Assembly: GCA_916048095.2 (NCBI GenBank)
Contig: OU696588.1
Location: 7,897,790-7,961,789, forward strand
Reading direction: 5' to 3'
DNA from: Sacculina carcini
Taxonomy: Eukaryota > Arthropoda > Thecostraca > Sacculinidae
Length of the DNA: 64,000 nucleotides
Under the pieces are notes generated by a model. The model was given only the letters and a program-made list of their open reading frames with translations. It was not told the DNA's origin and did not search any database. A program made the position numbers and the translations under genes. Position 1 is the stretch's first letter. Each line of letters starts with the position of its first letter. This document shows, in pieces, positions 10,569 to 20,992 of the stretch.

Positions 10569-12368
10569 CTCAAGGTCACCTTGGCTGATGCAATGCACAC
10601 ACCATGATACCGCGCTGACGTCTGCGCATGCGCAGTACATCAAACACATTCCCCGCCAGTCTGGCGCCATCTCAGGGTAACCTTGGATGGTGCACAATCA
10701 CGCACCGCGCACGTGATACCGCGCTGACGTCTGCGCATGCGCAGTTTGAACAAATCATTGTTATAGACATCTTCTACCATCCACCGTCTATTCACCCGTT
10801 TAAACACACTTGATAAATATTTTTCAAATTAATTTCATTATATTTTTAAATCAACTTGTTTTAACACAACTAATTATCATAACCTGATATAATAAACATT
10901 AATATACCCAATACGCGCGCCACAATTGTATCATGTGCATTTGTCTCAGAACTCTAAATTAATTTAGTTAGCATAACCAAATATAATAAACATTAATATA
11001 TCTAATACGTGCGCCACAATTGTATCATGTGCGCCACAAGTGTCTCACAATTCTATATATTAATTGTACACTCGTGCTTGCGCACTATATATACCACATA
11101 TAAACCATCTCTCTTGAACATCTACAATGGCCGGACCGCGTAAGACTCTGCTCGAACCCCGAGGACCTCGGTTCGAATCCCAGCCAGGTAATAACTTTCT
11201 TCACTCAACACTAAACTCTACACAAAAATAATCGAAATAAATTGGATGAATTAAAGAAAATAAAGAAAATAAAGAAAATAAAGAAAATAAAGAAAATAAA
11301 GAAAATAAAGAAAATAAAGAAAATAAAGAAAATAAAGAAAATAAAGAAAATAAAGAAAATAAAGAAAATAAAGAAAATAAAGAAAATAAAGAAAATAAAG
11401 AAAATAAAGAAAATAAAGAAAATAAAGAAAATAAAGAAAATAAAGAAAATAAAGAAAATAAAGAAAATAAAGAAAATAAAGAAAATAAAGAAAATAAAGA
11501 AAATAAAGAAAATAAAGAAAATAAAGAAAATAAAGAAAATAAAGAAAATAAAGAAAATAAAGAAAATAAAGAAAATAAAGAAAATAAAGAAAATAAAGAA
11601 AATAAAGAAAATAAAGAAAATAAAGAAAATAAAGAAAATAAAGAAAATAAAGAAAATAAAGAAAATAAAGAAAATAAAGAAAATAAAGAAAATAAAGAAA
11701 ATAAAGAAAATAAAGAAAATAAAGAAAATAAAGAAAATAAAGAAAATAAAGAAAATAAAGAAAATAAAGAAAATAAAGAAAATAAAGAAAATAAAGAAAA
11801 TAAAGAAAATAAAGAAAATAAAGAAAATAAAGAAAATAAAGAAAATAAAGAAAATAAAGAAAATAAAGAAAATAAAGAAAATAAAGAAAATAAAGAAAAT
11901 AAAGAAAATAAAGAAAATAAAGAAAATAAAGAAAATAAAGAAAATAAAGAAAATAAAGAAAATAAAGAAAATAAAGAAAATAAAGAAAATAAAGAAAATA
12001 AAGAAAATAAAGAAAATAAAGAAAATAAAGAAAATAAAGAAAATAAAGAAAATAAAGAAAATAAAGAAAATAAAGAAAATAAAGAAAATAAAGAAAATAA
12101 AGAAAATAAAGAAAATAAAGAAAATAAAGAAAATAAAGAAAATAAAGAAAATAAAGAAAATAAAGAAAATAAAGAAAATAAAGAAAATAAAGAAAATAAA
12201 GAAAATAAAGAAAATAAAGAAAATAAAGAAAATAAAGAAAATAAAGAAAATAAAGAAAATAAAGAAAATAAAGAAAATAAAGAAAATAAAGAAAATAAAG
12301 AAAATAAAGAAAATAAAGAAAATAAAGAAAATAAAGAAAATAAAGAAAATAAAGAAAATAAAGAAAAT
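10569..12368 (+). repeat. Monomer 8 (ACCTGATAT subfamily)
   Basis: Core 10569-11253, tail 11254-12368 (1115 bp, pure). The core carries ACCTGATAT and CACAAAAATAATCG, which mark this and the next three monomers as a recent local amplification. Confidence 0.95.
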
Positions 12369-13835
12369 CTCAAGGTCACCTTGGCTGATGCAATGCACAC
12401 ACCATGATACCGCGCTGACGTCTGCGCATGCGCAGTACATCAAACACATTCCCCGCCAGTCTGGCGCCATCTCAGGGTAACCTTGGATGGTGCACAATCA
12501 CGCACCGCGCACGTGATACCGCGCTGACGTCTGCGCATGCGCAGTTTGAACAAATCATTGTTATAGACATCTTCTACCATCCACCGTCTATTCACCCGTT
12601 TAAACACACTTGATAAATATTTTTCAAATTAATTTCATTATATTTTTAAATCAACTTGTTTTAACACAACTAATTATCATAACCTGATATAATAAACATT
12701 AATATACCCAATACGCGCGCCACAATTGTATCATGTGCATTTGTCTCAGAACTCTAAATTAATTTAGTTAGCATAACCAAATATAATAAACATTAATATA
12801 TCTAATACGTGCGCCACAATTGTATCATGTGCGCCACAAGTGTCTCACAATTCTATATATTAATTGTACACTCGTGCTTGCGCACTATATATACCACATA
12901 TAAACCATCTCTCTTGAACATCTACAATGGCCGGACCGCGTAAGACTCTGCTCGAACCCCGAGGACCTCGGTTCGAATCCCAGCCAGGTAATAACTTTCT
13001 TCACTCAACACTAAACTCTACACAAAAATAATCGAAATAAATTGGATGAATTAAAGAAAATAAAGAAAATAAAGAAAATAAAGAAAATAAAGAAAATAAA
13101 GAAAATAAAGAAAATAAAGAAAATAAAGAAAATAAAGAAAATAAAGAAAATAAAGAAAATAAAGAAAATAAAGAAAATAAAGAAAATAAAGAAAATAAAG
13201 AAAATAAAGAAAATAAAGAAAATAAAGAAAATAAAGAAAATAAAGAAAATAAAGAAAATAAAGAAAATAAAGAAAATAAAGAAAATAAAGAAAATAAAGA
13301 AAATAAAGAAAATAAAGAAAATAAAGAAAATAAAGAAAATAAAGAAAATAAAGAAAATAAAGAAAATAAAGAAAATAAAGAAAATAAAGAAAATAAAGAA
13401 AATAAAGAAAATAAAGAAAATAAAGAAAATAAAGAAAATAAAGAAAATAAAGAAAATAAAGAAAATAAAGAAAATAAAGAAAATAAAGAAAATAAAGAAA
13501 ATAAAGAAAATAAAGAAAATAAAGAAAATAAAGAAAATAAAGAAAATAAAGAAAATAAAGAAAATAAAGAAAATAAAGAAAATAAAGAAAATAAAGAAAA
13601 TAAAGAAAATAAAGAAAATAAAGAAAATAAAGAAAATAAAGAAAATAAAGAAAATAAAGAAAATAAAGAAAATAAAGAAAATAAAGAAAATAAAGAAAAT
13701 AAAGAAAATAAAGAAAATAAAGAAAATAAAGAAAATAAAGAAAATAAAGAAAATAAAGAAAATAAAGAAAATAAAGAAAATAAAGAAAATAAAGAAAATA
13801 AAGAAAATAAAGAAAATAAAGAAAATAAAGAAAAT
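12369..13835 (+). repeat. Monomer 9 (ACCTGATAT subfamily)
   Basis: Core 12369-13053, apparently identical to the previous core. Tail 13054-13835 is 782 bp of pure AAAGAAAAT, 333 bp (37 units) shorter than its neighbour. Confidence 0.95.
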
Positions 13836-14906
13836 CTCAAGGTCACCTTGGCTGATGCAATGCACACACCATGATACCGCGCTGACGTCTGCGCATGCGC
13901 AGTACATCAAACACATTCCCCGCCAGTCTGGCGCCATCTCAGGGTAACCTTGGATGGTGCACAATCACGCACCGCGCACGTGATACCGCGCTGACGTCTG
14001 CGCATGCGCAGTTTGAACAAATCATTGTTATAGACATCTTCTACCATCCACCGTCTATTCACCCGTTTAAACACACTTGATAAATATTTTTCAAATTAAT
14101 TTCATTATATTTTTAAATCAACTTGTTTTAACACAACTAATTATCATAACCTGATATAATAAACATTAATATACCCAATACGCGCGCCACAATTGTATCA
14201 TGTGCATTTGTCTCAGAACTCTAAATTAATTTAGTTAGCATAACCAAATATAATAAACATTAATATATCTAATACGTGCGCCACAATTGTATCATGTGCG
14301 CCACAAGTGTCTCACAATTCTATATATTAATTGTACACTCGTGCTTGCGCACTATATATACCACATATAAACCATCTCTCTTGAACATCTACAATGGCCG
14401 GACCGCGTAAGACTCTGCTCGAACCCCGAGGACCTCGGTTCGAATCCCAGCCAGGTAATAACTTTCTTCACTCAACACTAAACTCTACACAAAAATAATC
14501 GAAATAAATTGGATGAATTAAAGAAAATAAAGAAAATAAAGAAAATAAAGAAAATAAAGAAAATAAAGAAAATAAAGAAAATAAAGAAAATAAAGAAAAT
14601 AAAGAAAATAAAGAAAATAAAGAAAATAAAGAAAATAAAGAAAATAAAGAAAATAAAGAAAATAAAGAAAATAAAGAAAATAAAGAAAATAAAGAAAATA
14701 AAGAAAATAAAGAAAATAAAGAAAATAAAGAAAATAAAGAAAATAAAGAAAATAAAGAAAATAAAGAAAATAAAGAAAATAAAGAAAATAAAGAAAATAA
14801 AGAAAATAAAGAAAATAAAGAAAATAAAGAAAATAAAGAAAATAAAGAAAATAAAGAAAATAAAGAAAATAAAGAAAATAAAGAAAATAAAGAAAATAAA
14901 GAAAAT
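13836..14906 (+). repeat. Monomer 10 (ACCTGATAT subfamily)
   Basis: Core 13836-14520, tail 14521-14906 (386 bp, pure). Same marker variants as the two monomers before it. Confidence 0.95.
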
Positions 14907-16346
14907 CTCAAGGTCACCTTGGCTGATGCAATGCACACACCATGATACCGCGCTGACGTCTGCGCATGCGCAGTACATCAAACACATTCCCCGCCAGTCT
15001 GGCGCCATCTCAGGGTAACCTTGGATGGTGCACAATCACGCACCGCGCACGTGATACCGCGTTGACGTCTGCGCATGCGCAGTTTGAACAAATCATTGTT
15101 ATAGACATCTTCTACCATCCACCGTCTATTCACCCGTTTAAACACACTTGATAAATATTTTTCAAATTAATTTCATTATATTTTTAAATCAACTTGTTTT
15201 AACACAACTAATTATCATAACCTGATATAATAAACATTAATATACCCAATACGCGCGCCACAATTGTATCATGTGCATTTGTCTCAGAACTCTAAATTAA
15301 TTTAGTTAGCATAACCAAATATAATAAACATTAATATATCTAATACGTGCGCCACAATTGTATCATGTGCGCCACAAGTGTCTCACAATTCTATATATTA
15401 ATTGTACACTCGTGCTTGCGCACTATATATACCACATATAAACCATCTCTCTTGAACATCTACAATGGCCGGACCGCGTAAGACTCTGCTCGAACCCCGA
15501 GGACCTCGGTTCGAATCCCAGCCAGGTAATAACTTTCTTCACTCAACACTAAACTCTACACAAAAATAATCGAAATAAATTGGATGAATTAAAGAAAATA
15601 AAGAAAATAAAGAAAATAAAGAAAATAAAGAAAATAAAGAAAATAAAGAAAATAAAGAAAATAAAGAAAATAAAGAAAATAAAGAAAATAAAGAAAATAA
15701 AGAAAATAAAGAAAATAAAGAAAATAAAGAAAATAAAGAAAATAAAGAAAATAAAGAAAATAAAGAAAATAAAGAAAATAAAGAAAATAAAGAAAATAAA
15801 GAAAATAAAGAAAATAAAGAAAATAAAGAAAATAAAGAAAATAAAGAAAATAAAGAAAATAAAGAAAATAAAGAAAATAAAGAAAATAAAGAAAATAAAG
15901 AAAATAAAGAAAATAAAGAAAATAAATAAAATAAATAAAATAAAGAAAATAAATAAAATATATAAAATAAATAAAATAAATAAAATAAATAAAATAAATA
16001 AAATAAATAAAATAAATAAAATAAATAAAACAAATAAAATAAAGAAAATAAAGAAAATAAATAAAATAATTAAAATAAATAAAATAAATAAAATAAATAA
16101 AATAAATAAAATAAATAAAATAAATAAAATAAATAAAATAAATAAAATAAATAAAATAAATAAAATAAATAAAATAAATAAAATAAATAAAATAAAGAAA
16201 ATAAAGAAAATAAAGAAAATAAAGAAAATAAAGAAAATAAAGAAAATAAAGAAAATAAAGAAAATAAAGAAAATGAAGAAAATGAAGAAAATAAAGAAAA
16301 TAAAGAAAATAAAGAAAATAAAGAAAATAAAGAAAATAAAGAAAAT
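14907..16346 (+). repeat. Monomer 11, mosaic tail before an insert-type core
   Basis: Core 14907-15591 (ACCTGATAT subfamily, private CCGCGTTGACGTC in the second CRE element). Tail 15592-16346 (755 bp): AAAGAAAAT block, mixed AAATAAAAT block with single ATATAAAAT, ACAAATAAA and AATTAAAAT units, then AAAGAAAAT with two AAAATGAAG units. The pattern closely matches tail 18653-19371. Confidence 0.95.
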
Positions 16347-16676
16347 CTCAAGGTCACCTTGGCTGATGCAATGCACACACCATGATACCGCGCTGACGTC
16401 TGCGCATGCGCAGTACATCAAACACATTCCCCGCCAGTCTGGCGCCATCTCAGGGTAACCTTGGATGGTGCACAATCACGCACCGCGCACGTGATACCGC
16501 GCTGACGTCTGCGCATGCGCAGTTTGAACAAATCATTGTTATAGACATCTTCTACCATCCACCGTCTATTCACCCGTTTAAACACACTTGATAAATATTT
16601 TTCAAATTAATTTCATTATATTTTTTAATCAACTTGTTTTAACACAACTAATTATTATTATTATTATTAATTACAG

Positions 16677-16793
16677 GCAAATCCAGTAGCATGGGAAGAG
16701 TGCAAGCACTATTACCACCCTAAGGTGGCCCCATGTACCGGAAGCGCCCAAAAGATTCAGAGAGAAAGAGAGTTCGAAGAGAAAAAAGTCTAG
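16677..16793 (+). other. Exon-like open segment, copy 2
   Basis: Same 38-codon segment with its TAG at 16791-16793 and ATTACAG directly before it. I see no changes relative to copy 1. Confidence 0.35.
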
Positions 16794-17065
16794 AAAGAGA
16801 GTTGGAAAGAAAATAATAAATAAATAACAATAAATAATAAACCATCATCCGATAACAATCCATAATGTCACTCCGCCCACGTTCCTCAATAAATAAAAGC
16901 AATCAACAATAAATATGTGATTCATTAAAAAACAGCCATCAATAAATAAGAATAAATATTAATAAATAAGTAATAAATAACAATCAAGAACAATACATAT
17001 GATTAAAAAAAGAAACATCCAACAATAAATATAAATATGATTCAATAAGTAACAACAACACAAAT

Positions 17066-17305
17066 AAATATGATTCAATAAACAGCAGCAACAATAAATA
17101 TGATTCAATAAACAACAACAACAATAAATATGATTCAATAAACAGCAACAACAATAAATATGATTCAATAAACAACAACAACAATAAATATGATTTAATA
17201 AACAGCAACAACAATAAATATGATACAATAAACAACAACAACAATAAATATGACTCAATAAACAGCAGCAACAATGAATATGATTCAATAAACAACAACA
17301 GCCAG
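17066..17305. repeat. 30-bp minisatellite, copy 2
   Basis: Eight units with the same alternation as at 6121; the seventh unit has CAGCAGCAAC. Confidence 0.9.
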
Positions 17306-17469
17306 CACTGAGTAAAAGTATAATTTAATAAATAACAACAACCAATAATAAATAGTAATAAATAGAGAGTAAAATAGGAATAAATAAAAATAAATAGAAA
17401 ATATATAACAATAAACATGAATAAATAACAATAAATATGAATAAATATACAATTAATAAGACTCAACAG

Positions 17470-17756
17470 TCAATTCCGCTCTTTCAGTAGCATTTCATTT
17501 ACTTTGGCCTTGAATTTGTTCAAATTGTTCTGCGAGAAAGCCTCCTCCTTCAACGTGTTCCAAGTAGACACAGTGGCCGGAAGAAAGCAACGTTGGAATT
17601 GTTTTGTACGACAACGAATTGGAGCCATGCACTGGGAATGCTGTTTGGATGTAAACCGTGTGCTTCTTGCTGCCACGAAATCATCAGGAATTGACTTGCT
17701 CATCGGATGATGGTCGTTGTGCTTGATCTTGTACAGCATGCACACGCTGCTGACCG
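17470..17756 (-). pseudogene. Retrotransposon ORF2 tail fragment, copy 2
   Basis: Same 3' coding fragment as at 6525, with the FLPATVSTWN motif intact and the stop at 17470. The coding part has not visibly decayed between copies, in line with recent array duplication, not selection. Confidence 0.65.
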
Positions 17757-17967
17757 ATATATACCACATATAAACCATCTCTCTTGAACATCTACAATGG
17801 CCGGACCGCGTAAGACTCTGCTCGAACAACGAGGACCTCGGTTCGAATCCCAGCCAGGTAATAACTTTCTTCACTCAACACTAAACTCTACACACAAATA
17901 ATCGAAATAAATTGGATGAATTAAAGAAAATAAAGAAAATAAAGAAAATAAAGAAAATAAAGAAAAT

Positions 17968-17983
17968 CTCAAGGTCACCTTGG
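17968..17983. promoter_or_regulatory. Core-edge palindrome CAAGGTCACCTTG
   Basis: At core offset 2-15 the sequence TCAAGGTCACCTTGG is two inverted arms CAAGGT/ACCTTG around one base. TCAAGGTCA is the extended half-site bound by NR5A/ERR-type nuclear receptors in animals. That is established for the motif; any use here is inference. It sits exactly at the junction of tail and core in every monomer. Confidence 0.5.
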
Positions 17984-17984
17984 C

Positions 17985-17993
17985 TGATGCAAT
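17985..17993 (+). promoter_or_regulatory. TGATGCAAT motif (C/EBP-ATF type)
   Basis: TGATGCAAT at core offset 18-26 is an exact match to the C/EBP-ATF composite element of animal stress genes. It is present in the other cores I compared. Binding is not shown by sequence alone. Confidence 0.35.
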
Positions 17994-18004
17994 GCACACA
18001 CCAT

Positions 18005-18035
18005 GATACCGCGCTGACGTCTGCGCATGCGCAGT
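18005..18035 (+). repeat. 31-bp direct repeat, copy 1 (CRE-like plus NRF1-like palindrome)
   Basis: Offsets 38-68. The element contains TGACGTCT, one base from a full CRE, and the 14-bp palindrome CTGCGCATGCGCAG, which matches the NRF1 consensus YGCGCAYGCGCR on both strands. Copy 2 lies 109 bp downstream and is identical in this monomer. Copy 1 is intact in nearly all cores and is the site where the hAT element inserted at 52447 and 55321. Confidence 0.9.
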
Positions 18036-18108
18036 ACATCAAACACATTCCCCGCCAGTCTGGCGCCATCTCAGGGTAACCTTGGATGGTGCACAATCAC
18101 GCACCGCG

Positions 18109-18114
18109 CACGTG
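18109..18114. promoter_or_regulatory. CACGTG E-box
   Basis: Offsets 142-147, immediately before the second 31-bp repeat, in the context CGCACGTGATAC. Together with the CRE-like, NRF1-like and TGATGCAAT motifs it makes offsets 1-180 resemble an animal CpG-type promoter. Function is inferred from motif content only. Confidence 0.35.
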
Positions 18115-18144
18115 ATACCGCGCTGACGTCTGCGCATGCGCAGT
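18114..18144 (+). repeat. 31-bp direct repeat, copy 2
   Basis: Offsets 147-177, identical to copy 1 here. In ten cores between 30340 and 52385 it reads GACGTCGGCGCATGCGCAG, which removes the outer pair of the palindrome. In the core at 2838 it reads GCGCATGCGCATGC. Confidence 0.9.
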
Positions 18145-18218
18145 TTGAACAAATCATTGTTATAGACATCTTCTACCATCCACCGTCTATTCACCCGTTT
18201 AAACACACTTGATAAATA

Positions 18219-18223
18219 TTTTT
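18219..18223 (+). terminator. T5 run, candidate Pol III terminator
   Basis: TATTTTTC at offset 252-256 is the first T4-or-longer run on the plus strand downstream of the tRNA-like block of the previous monomer, because the AAAGAAAAT tail and the first 250 bp of the core have none. If the block is transcribed by Pol III, the RNA would end here. Confidence 0.3.
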
Positions 18224-18279
18224 CAAATTAATTTCATTATATTTTTAAATCAACTTGTTTTAACACAACTAATTATCAT

Positions 18280-18337
18280 AACCTAATATAATAAACATTA
18301 ATATACCCAATACGCGCGCCACAATTGTATCATGTGC
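18280..18337 (+). repeat. 58-bp imperfect direct repeat, copy 1
   Basis: Offsets 313-370, from AACCTAATATAATAAAC to ATTGTATCATGTGC. It differs from copy 2 at about four of 58 positions. The pair lies inside the 209-bp segment that is replaced in insert-type cores. Confidence 0.9.
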
Positions 18338-18373
18338 ATTTGTCTCAGAACTCTAAATTAATTTAGTTAGCAT

Positions 18374-18431
18374 AACCAAATATAATAAACATTAATATAT
18401 CTAATACGTGCGCCACAATTGTATCATGTGC
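18374..18431 (+). repeat. 58-bp imperfect direct repeat, copy 2
   Basis: Offsets 407-464, from AACCAAATATAATAAAC to ATTGTATCATGTGC, followed by a further GCGCCACAAGTGTCTCACAA. The duplication is older than the array, because both versions are conserved in all standard cores. Confidence 0.9.
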
Positions 18432-18484
18432 GCCACAAGTGTCTCACAATTCTATATATTAATTGTACACTCGTGCTTGCGCAC

Positions 18485-18492
18485 TATATATA
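18485..18492 (+). promoter_or_regulatory. TATATATA box
   Basis: Offsets 518-525, 34 bp upstream of the A-box-like sequence. It is kept in insert-type cores because the insert ends exactly at ATATATACC. The spacing suits either a Pol III unit with an upstream TATA or a short Pol II unit; the sequence does not decide. Confidence 0.45.
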
Positions 18493-18525
18493 CCACATAT
18501 AAACCATCTCTCTTGAACATCTACA

Positions 18526-18630
18526 ATGGCCGGACCGCGTAAGACTCTGCTCGAACCCCGAGGACCTCGGTTCGAATCCCAGCCAGGTAATAACTTTCTT
18601 CACTCAACACTAAACTCTACACACAAATAA
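18526..18630 (+). other. Small open frame overlapping the tRNA-like block
   Basis: ATG in good context (ACAATGG) opens a 34-codon frame beginning MAGPRKTLLE and ending at TAA (18628-18630), with a donor-like CCAGGTAATAAC inside it. The frame is the tRNA-like sequence read as codons and is lost in the inverted core at 62870-63554 (ACAGTGG). I see no evidence that it is translated; it is recorded because it recurs in most monomers downstream of a TATA box. Confidence 0.2.
18527..18585 (+). other. tRNA-like block (SINE head): A-box-like sequence and perfect B box
   Basis: TGGCCGGACCGCG followed by TAAGACTCTG (offset 560 on) resembles the A box and D arm of tRNA-Leu/Ser, which read TGGCCGAG... 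and TAAGG. GGTTCGAATCC (18569-18579) matches the B-box consensus exactly. The A-to-B spacing suits Pol III. It is not a working tRNA: the conserved GG of the D loop is missing and no complete cloverleaf forms, though CGAACC/GGTTCG and GAGG/CCTC make a hairpin. It is followed by about 70 AT-rich bases and the simple tail, the order seen in tRNA-derived SINEs. It recurs at offset 560-618 of every standard core, and the insert-type cores keep it. Confidence 0.7.
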
Positions 18631-18652
18631 TCGAAATAAATTGGATGAATTA

Positions 18653-19371
18653 AAGAAAATAAAGAAAATAAAGAAAATAAAGAAAATAAAGAAAATAAAG
18701 AAAATAAAGAAAATAAAGAAAATAAAGAAAATAAAGAAAATAAAGAAAATAAAGAAAATAAAGAAAATAAAGAAAATAAAGAAAATAAAGAAAATAAAGA
18801 AAATAAAGAAAATAAAGAAAATAAAGAAAATAAAGAAAATAAAGAAAATAAAGAAAATAAAGAAAATAAAGAAAATAAAGAAAATAAAGAAAATAAAGAA
18901 AATAAAGAAAATAAAGAAAATAAAGAAAATAAATAAAATAAATAAAATAAATAAAATAAATAAAATAAAGAAAATAAATAAAATATATAAAATAAATAAA
19001 ATAAATAAAATAAATAAAATAAATAAAATAAATAAAACAAATAAAATAAAGAAAATAAAGAAAATAAATAAAATAATTAAAATAAATAAAATAAATAAAA
19101 TAAATAAAATAAATAAAATAAATAAAATAAATAAAATAAATAAAATAAATAAAATAAATAAAATAAATAAAATAAATAAAATAAATAAAATAAAGAAAAT
19201 AAAGAAAATAAAGAAAATAAAGAAAATAAAGAAAATAAAGAAAATAAAGAAAATAAAGAAAATAAAGAAAATAAAGAAAATAAAGAAAATAAAGAAAATG
19301 AAGAAAATAAAGAAAATAAAGAAAATAAAGAAAATAAAGAAAATAAAGAAAATAAAGAAAATAAAGAAAAT
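18653..19371 (+). repeat. 9-bp tail of the reference monomer
   Basis: 719 bp. About 30 AAAGAAAAT units are followed by AAATAAAAT units with single ATATAAAAT, ACAAATAAA and AATTAAAAT variants, then AAAGAAAAT again with one AAAATGAAG unit. The length equals 9n+8, as in most tails of the array. Confidence 0.95.
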
Positions 19372-19701
19372 CTCAAGGTCACCTTGGCTGATGCAATGCA
19401 CACACCATGATACCGCGCTGACGTCTGCGCATGCGCAGTACATCAAACACATTCCCCGCCAGTCTGGCGCCATCTCAGGGTAACCTTGGATGGTGCACAA
19501 TCACGCACCGCGCACGTGATACCGCGCTGACGTCTGCGCATGCGCAGTTTGAACAAATCATTGTTATAGACATCTTCTACCATCCACCGTCTATTCACCC
19601 GTTTAAACACACTTGATAAATATTTTTCAAATTAATTTCATTATATTTTTTAATCAACTTGTTTTAACACAACTAATTATTATTATTATTATTAATTACA
19701 G

Positions 19702-19818
19702 GCAAATCCAGTAGCATGGGAAGAGTGCAAGCACTATTACCACCCTAAGGTGGCCCCATGTACCGGAAGCGCCCAAAAGATTCAGAGAGAAAGAGAGTTC
19801 GAAGAGAAAAAAGTCTAG
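19702..19818 (+). other. Exon-like open segment, copy 3
   Basis: Same segment, TAG at 19816-19818. Confidence 0.35.
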
Positions 19819-20090
19819 AAAGAGAGTTGGAAAGAAAATAATAAATAAATAACAATAAATAATAAACCATCATCCGATAACAATCCATAATGTCACTCCG
19901 CCCACGTTCCTCAATAAATAATAACAATCAACAATAAATATGTGATTCATTAAAAAACAGCCATCAATAAATAAGAATAAATATTAATAAATAAGTAATA
20001 AATAACAATCAAGAACAATACATATGATTAAAAAAAGAAACATCCAACAATAAATATAAATATGATTCAATAAGTAACAACAACACAAAT

Positions 20091-20330
20091 AAATATGATT
20101 CAATAAACAGCAGCAACAATAAATATGATTCAATAAACAACAACAACAATAAATATGATTCAATAAACAGCAACAACAATAAATATGATTCAATAAACAA
20201 CAACAACAATAAATATGATTTAATAAACAGCAACAACAATAAATATGATACAATAAACAACAACAACAATAAATATGACTCAATAAACAGCAGCAACAAT
20301 GAATATGATTCAATAAACAACAACAGCCAG
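20091..20330. repeat. 30-bp minisatellite, copy 3
   Basis: Eight units, same unit order as at 17066. Confidence 0.9.
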
Positions 20331-20494
20331 CACTGAGTAAAAGTATAATTTAATAAATAACAACAACCAATAATAAATAGTAATAAATAGAGAGTAAAAT
20401 AGGAATAAATAAAAATAAATAGAAAATATATAACAATAAACATGAATAAATAACAATAAATATGAATAAATATACAATTAATAAGACTCAACAG

Positions 20495-20781
20495 TCAATT
20501 CCGCTCTTTCAGTAGCATTTCATTTACTTTGGCCTTGAATTTGTTCAAATTGTTCTGCGAGAAAGCCTCCTCCTTCAACGTGTTCCAAGTAGACACAGTG
20601 GCCGGAAGAAAGCAACGTTGGAATTGTTTTGTACGACAACGAATTGGAGCCATGCACTGGGAATGCTGTTTGGATGTAAACCGTGTGCTTCTTGCTGCCA
20701 CGAAATCATCAGGAATTGACTTGCTCATCGGATGATGGTCGTTGTGCTTGATCTTGTACAGCATGCACACGCTGCTGACCG
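20495..20781 (-). pseudogene. Retrotransposon ORF2 tail fragment, copy 3
   Basis: Same fragment as at 17470, with no difference that I can see in the translated part. Confidence 0.65.
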
Positions 20782-20992
20782 ATATATACCACATATAAAC
20801 CATCTCTCTTGAACATCTACAATGGCCGGACCGCGTAAGACTCTGCTCGAACAACGAGGACCTCGGTTCGAATCCCAGCCAGGTAATAACTTTCTTCACT
20901 CAACACTAAACTCTACACACAAATAATCGAAATAAATTGGATGAATTAAAGAAAATAAAGAAAATAAAGAAAATAAAGAAAATAAAGAAAAT

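Larger units (their letters stand above)
16656..17756. mobile_element. 1.1-kb insert, copy 2
   Basis: 1101 bp with the same junctions and internal order as the copy at 5712 (ACTAATTAT on the left, GACCG then ATATATACC on the right). Identical junctions in all five copies show one insertion or replacement event followed by monomer duplication. Confidence 0.75.
16347..17967 (+). repeat. Monomer 12, insert-type core
   Basis: Core 16347-17923 (1577 bp), tail 17924-17967 (44 bp). Insert 16656-17756. Variants TATTTTTTAATC and GAACAACGAGG are shared with the insert-type cores at 19372 and 22364. Confidence 0.95.
17968..19371 (+). repeat. Monomer 13 (reference monomer for core offsets)
   Basis: Core 17968-18652, tail 18653-19371 (719 bp, mosaic like tail 15592-16346). 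I use this copy for the internal features listed below. To project a feature onto another standard monomer, add its offset to that core's start minus 1. Confidence 0.96.
19681..20781. mobile_element. 1.1-kb insert, copy 3
   Basis: 1101 bp, nearly identical to the copy at 16656; one visible difference is ATAATAACAATC where that copy has ATAAAAGCAATC (near 19918 here). Confidence 0.75.
19372..20992 (+). repeat. Monomer 14, insert-type core
   Basis: Core 19372-20948 (1577 bp), tail 20949-20992 (44 bp). Insert 19681-20781, nearly identical to that at 16656-17756. Confidence 0.95.

Noticed and set aside
9042-10697. Very long open frames of KKI, FSL, IFF or FLY repeats on both strands over the tails
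   Set aside because: A 9-bp period keeps the phase and AAAGAAAAT gives stops in only one plus-strand frame. AAATATAG units introduce stops in some copies (for example near 28495 and 35900) and nothing preserves a frame. These are not proteins.
18527-18585. A functional tRNA gene in each core
   Set aside because: The B box is perfect, but the A box lacks the conserved GG, the acceptor and anticodon stems do not form, and no T4 terminator follows.
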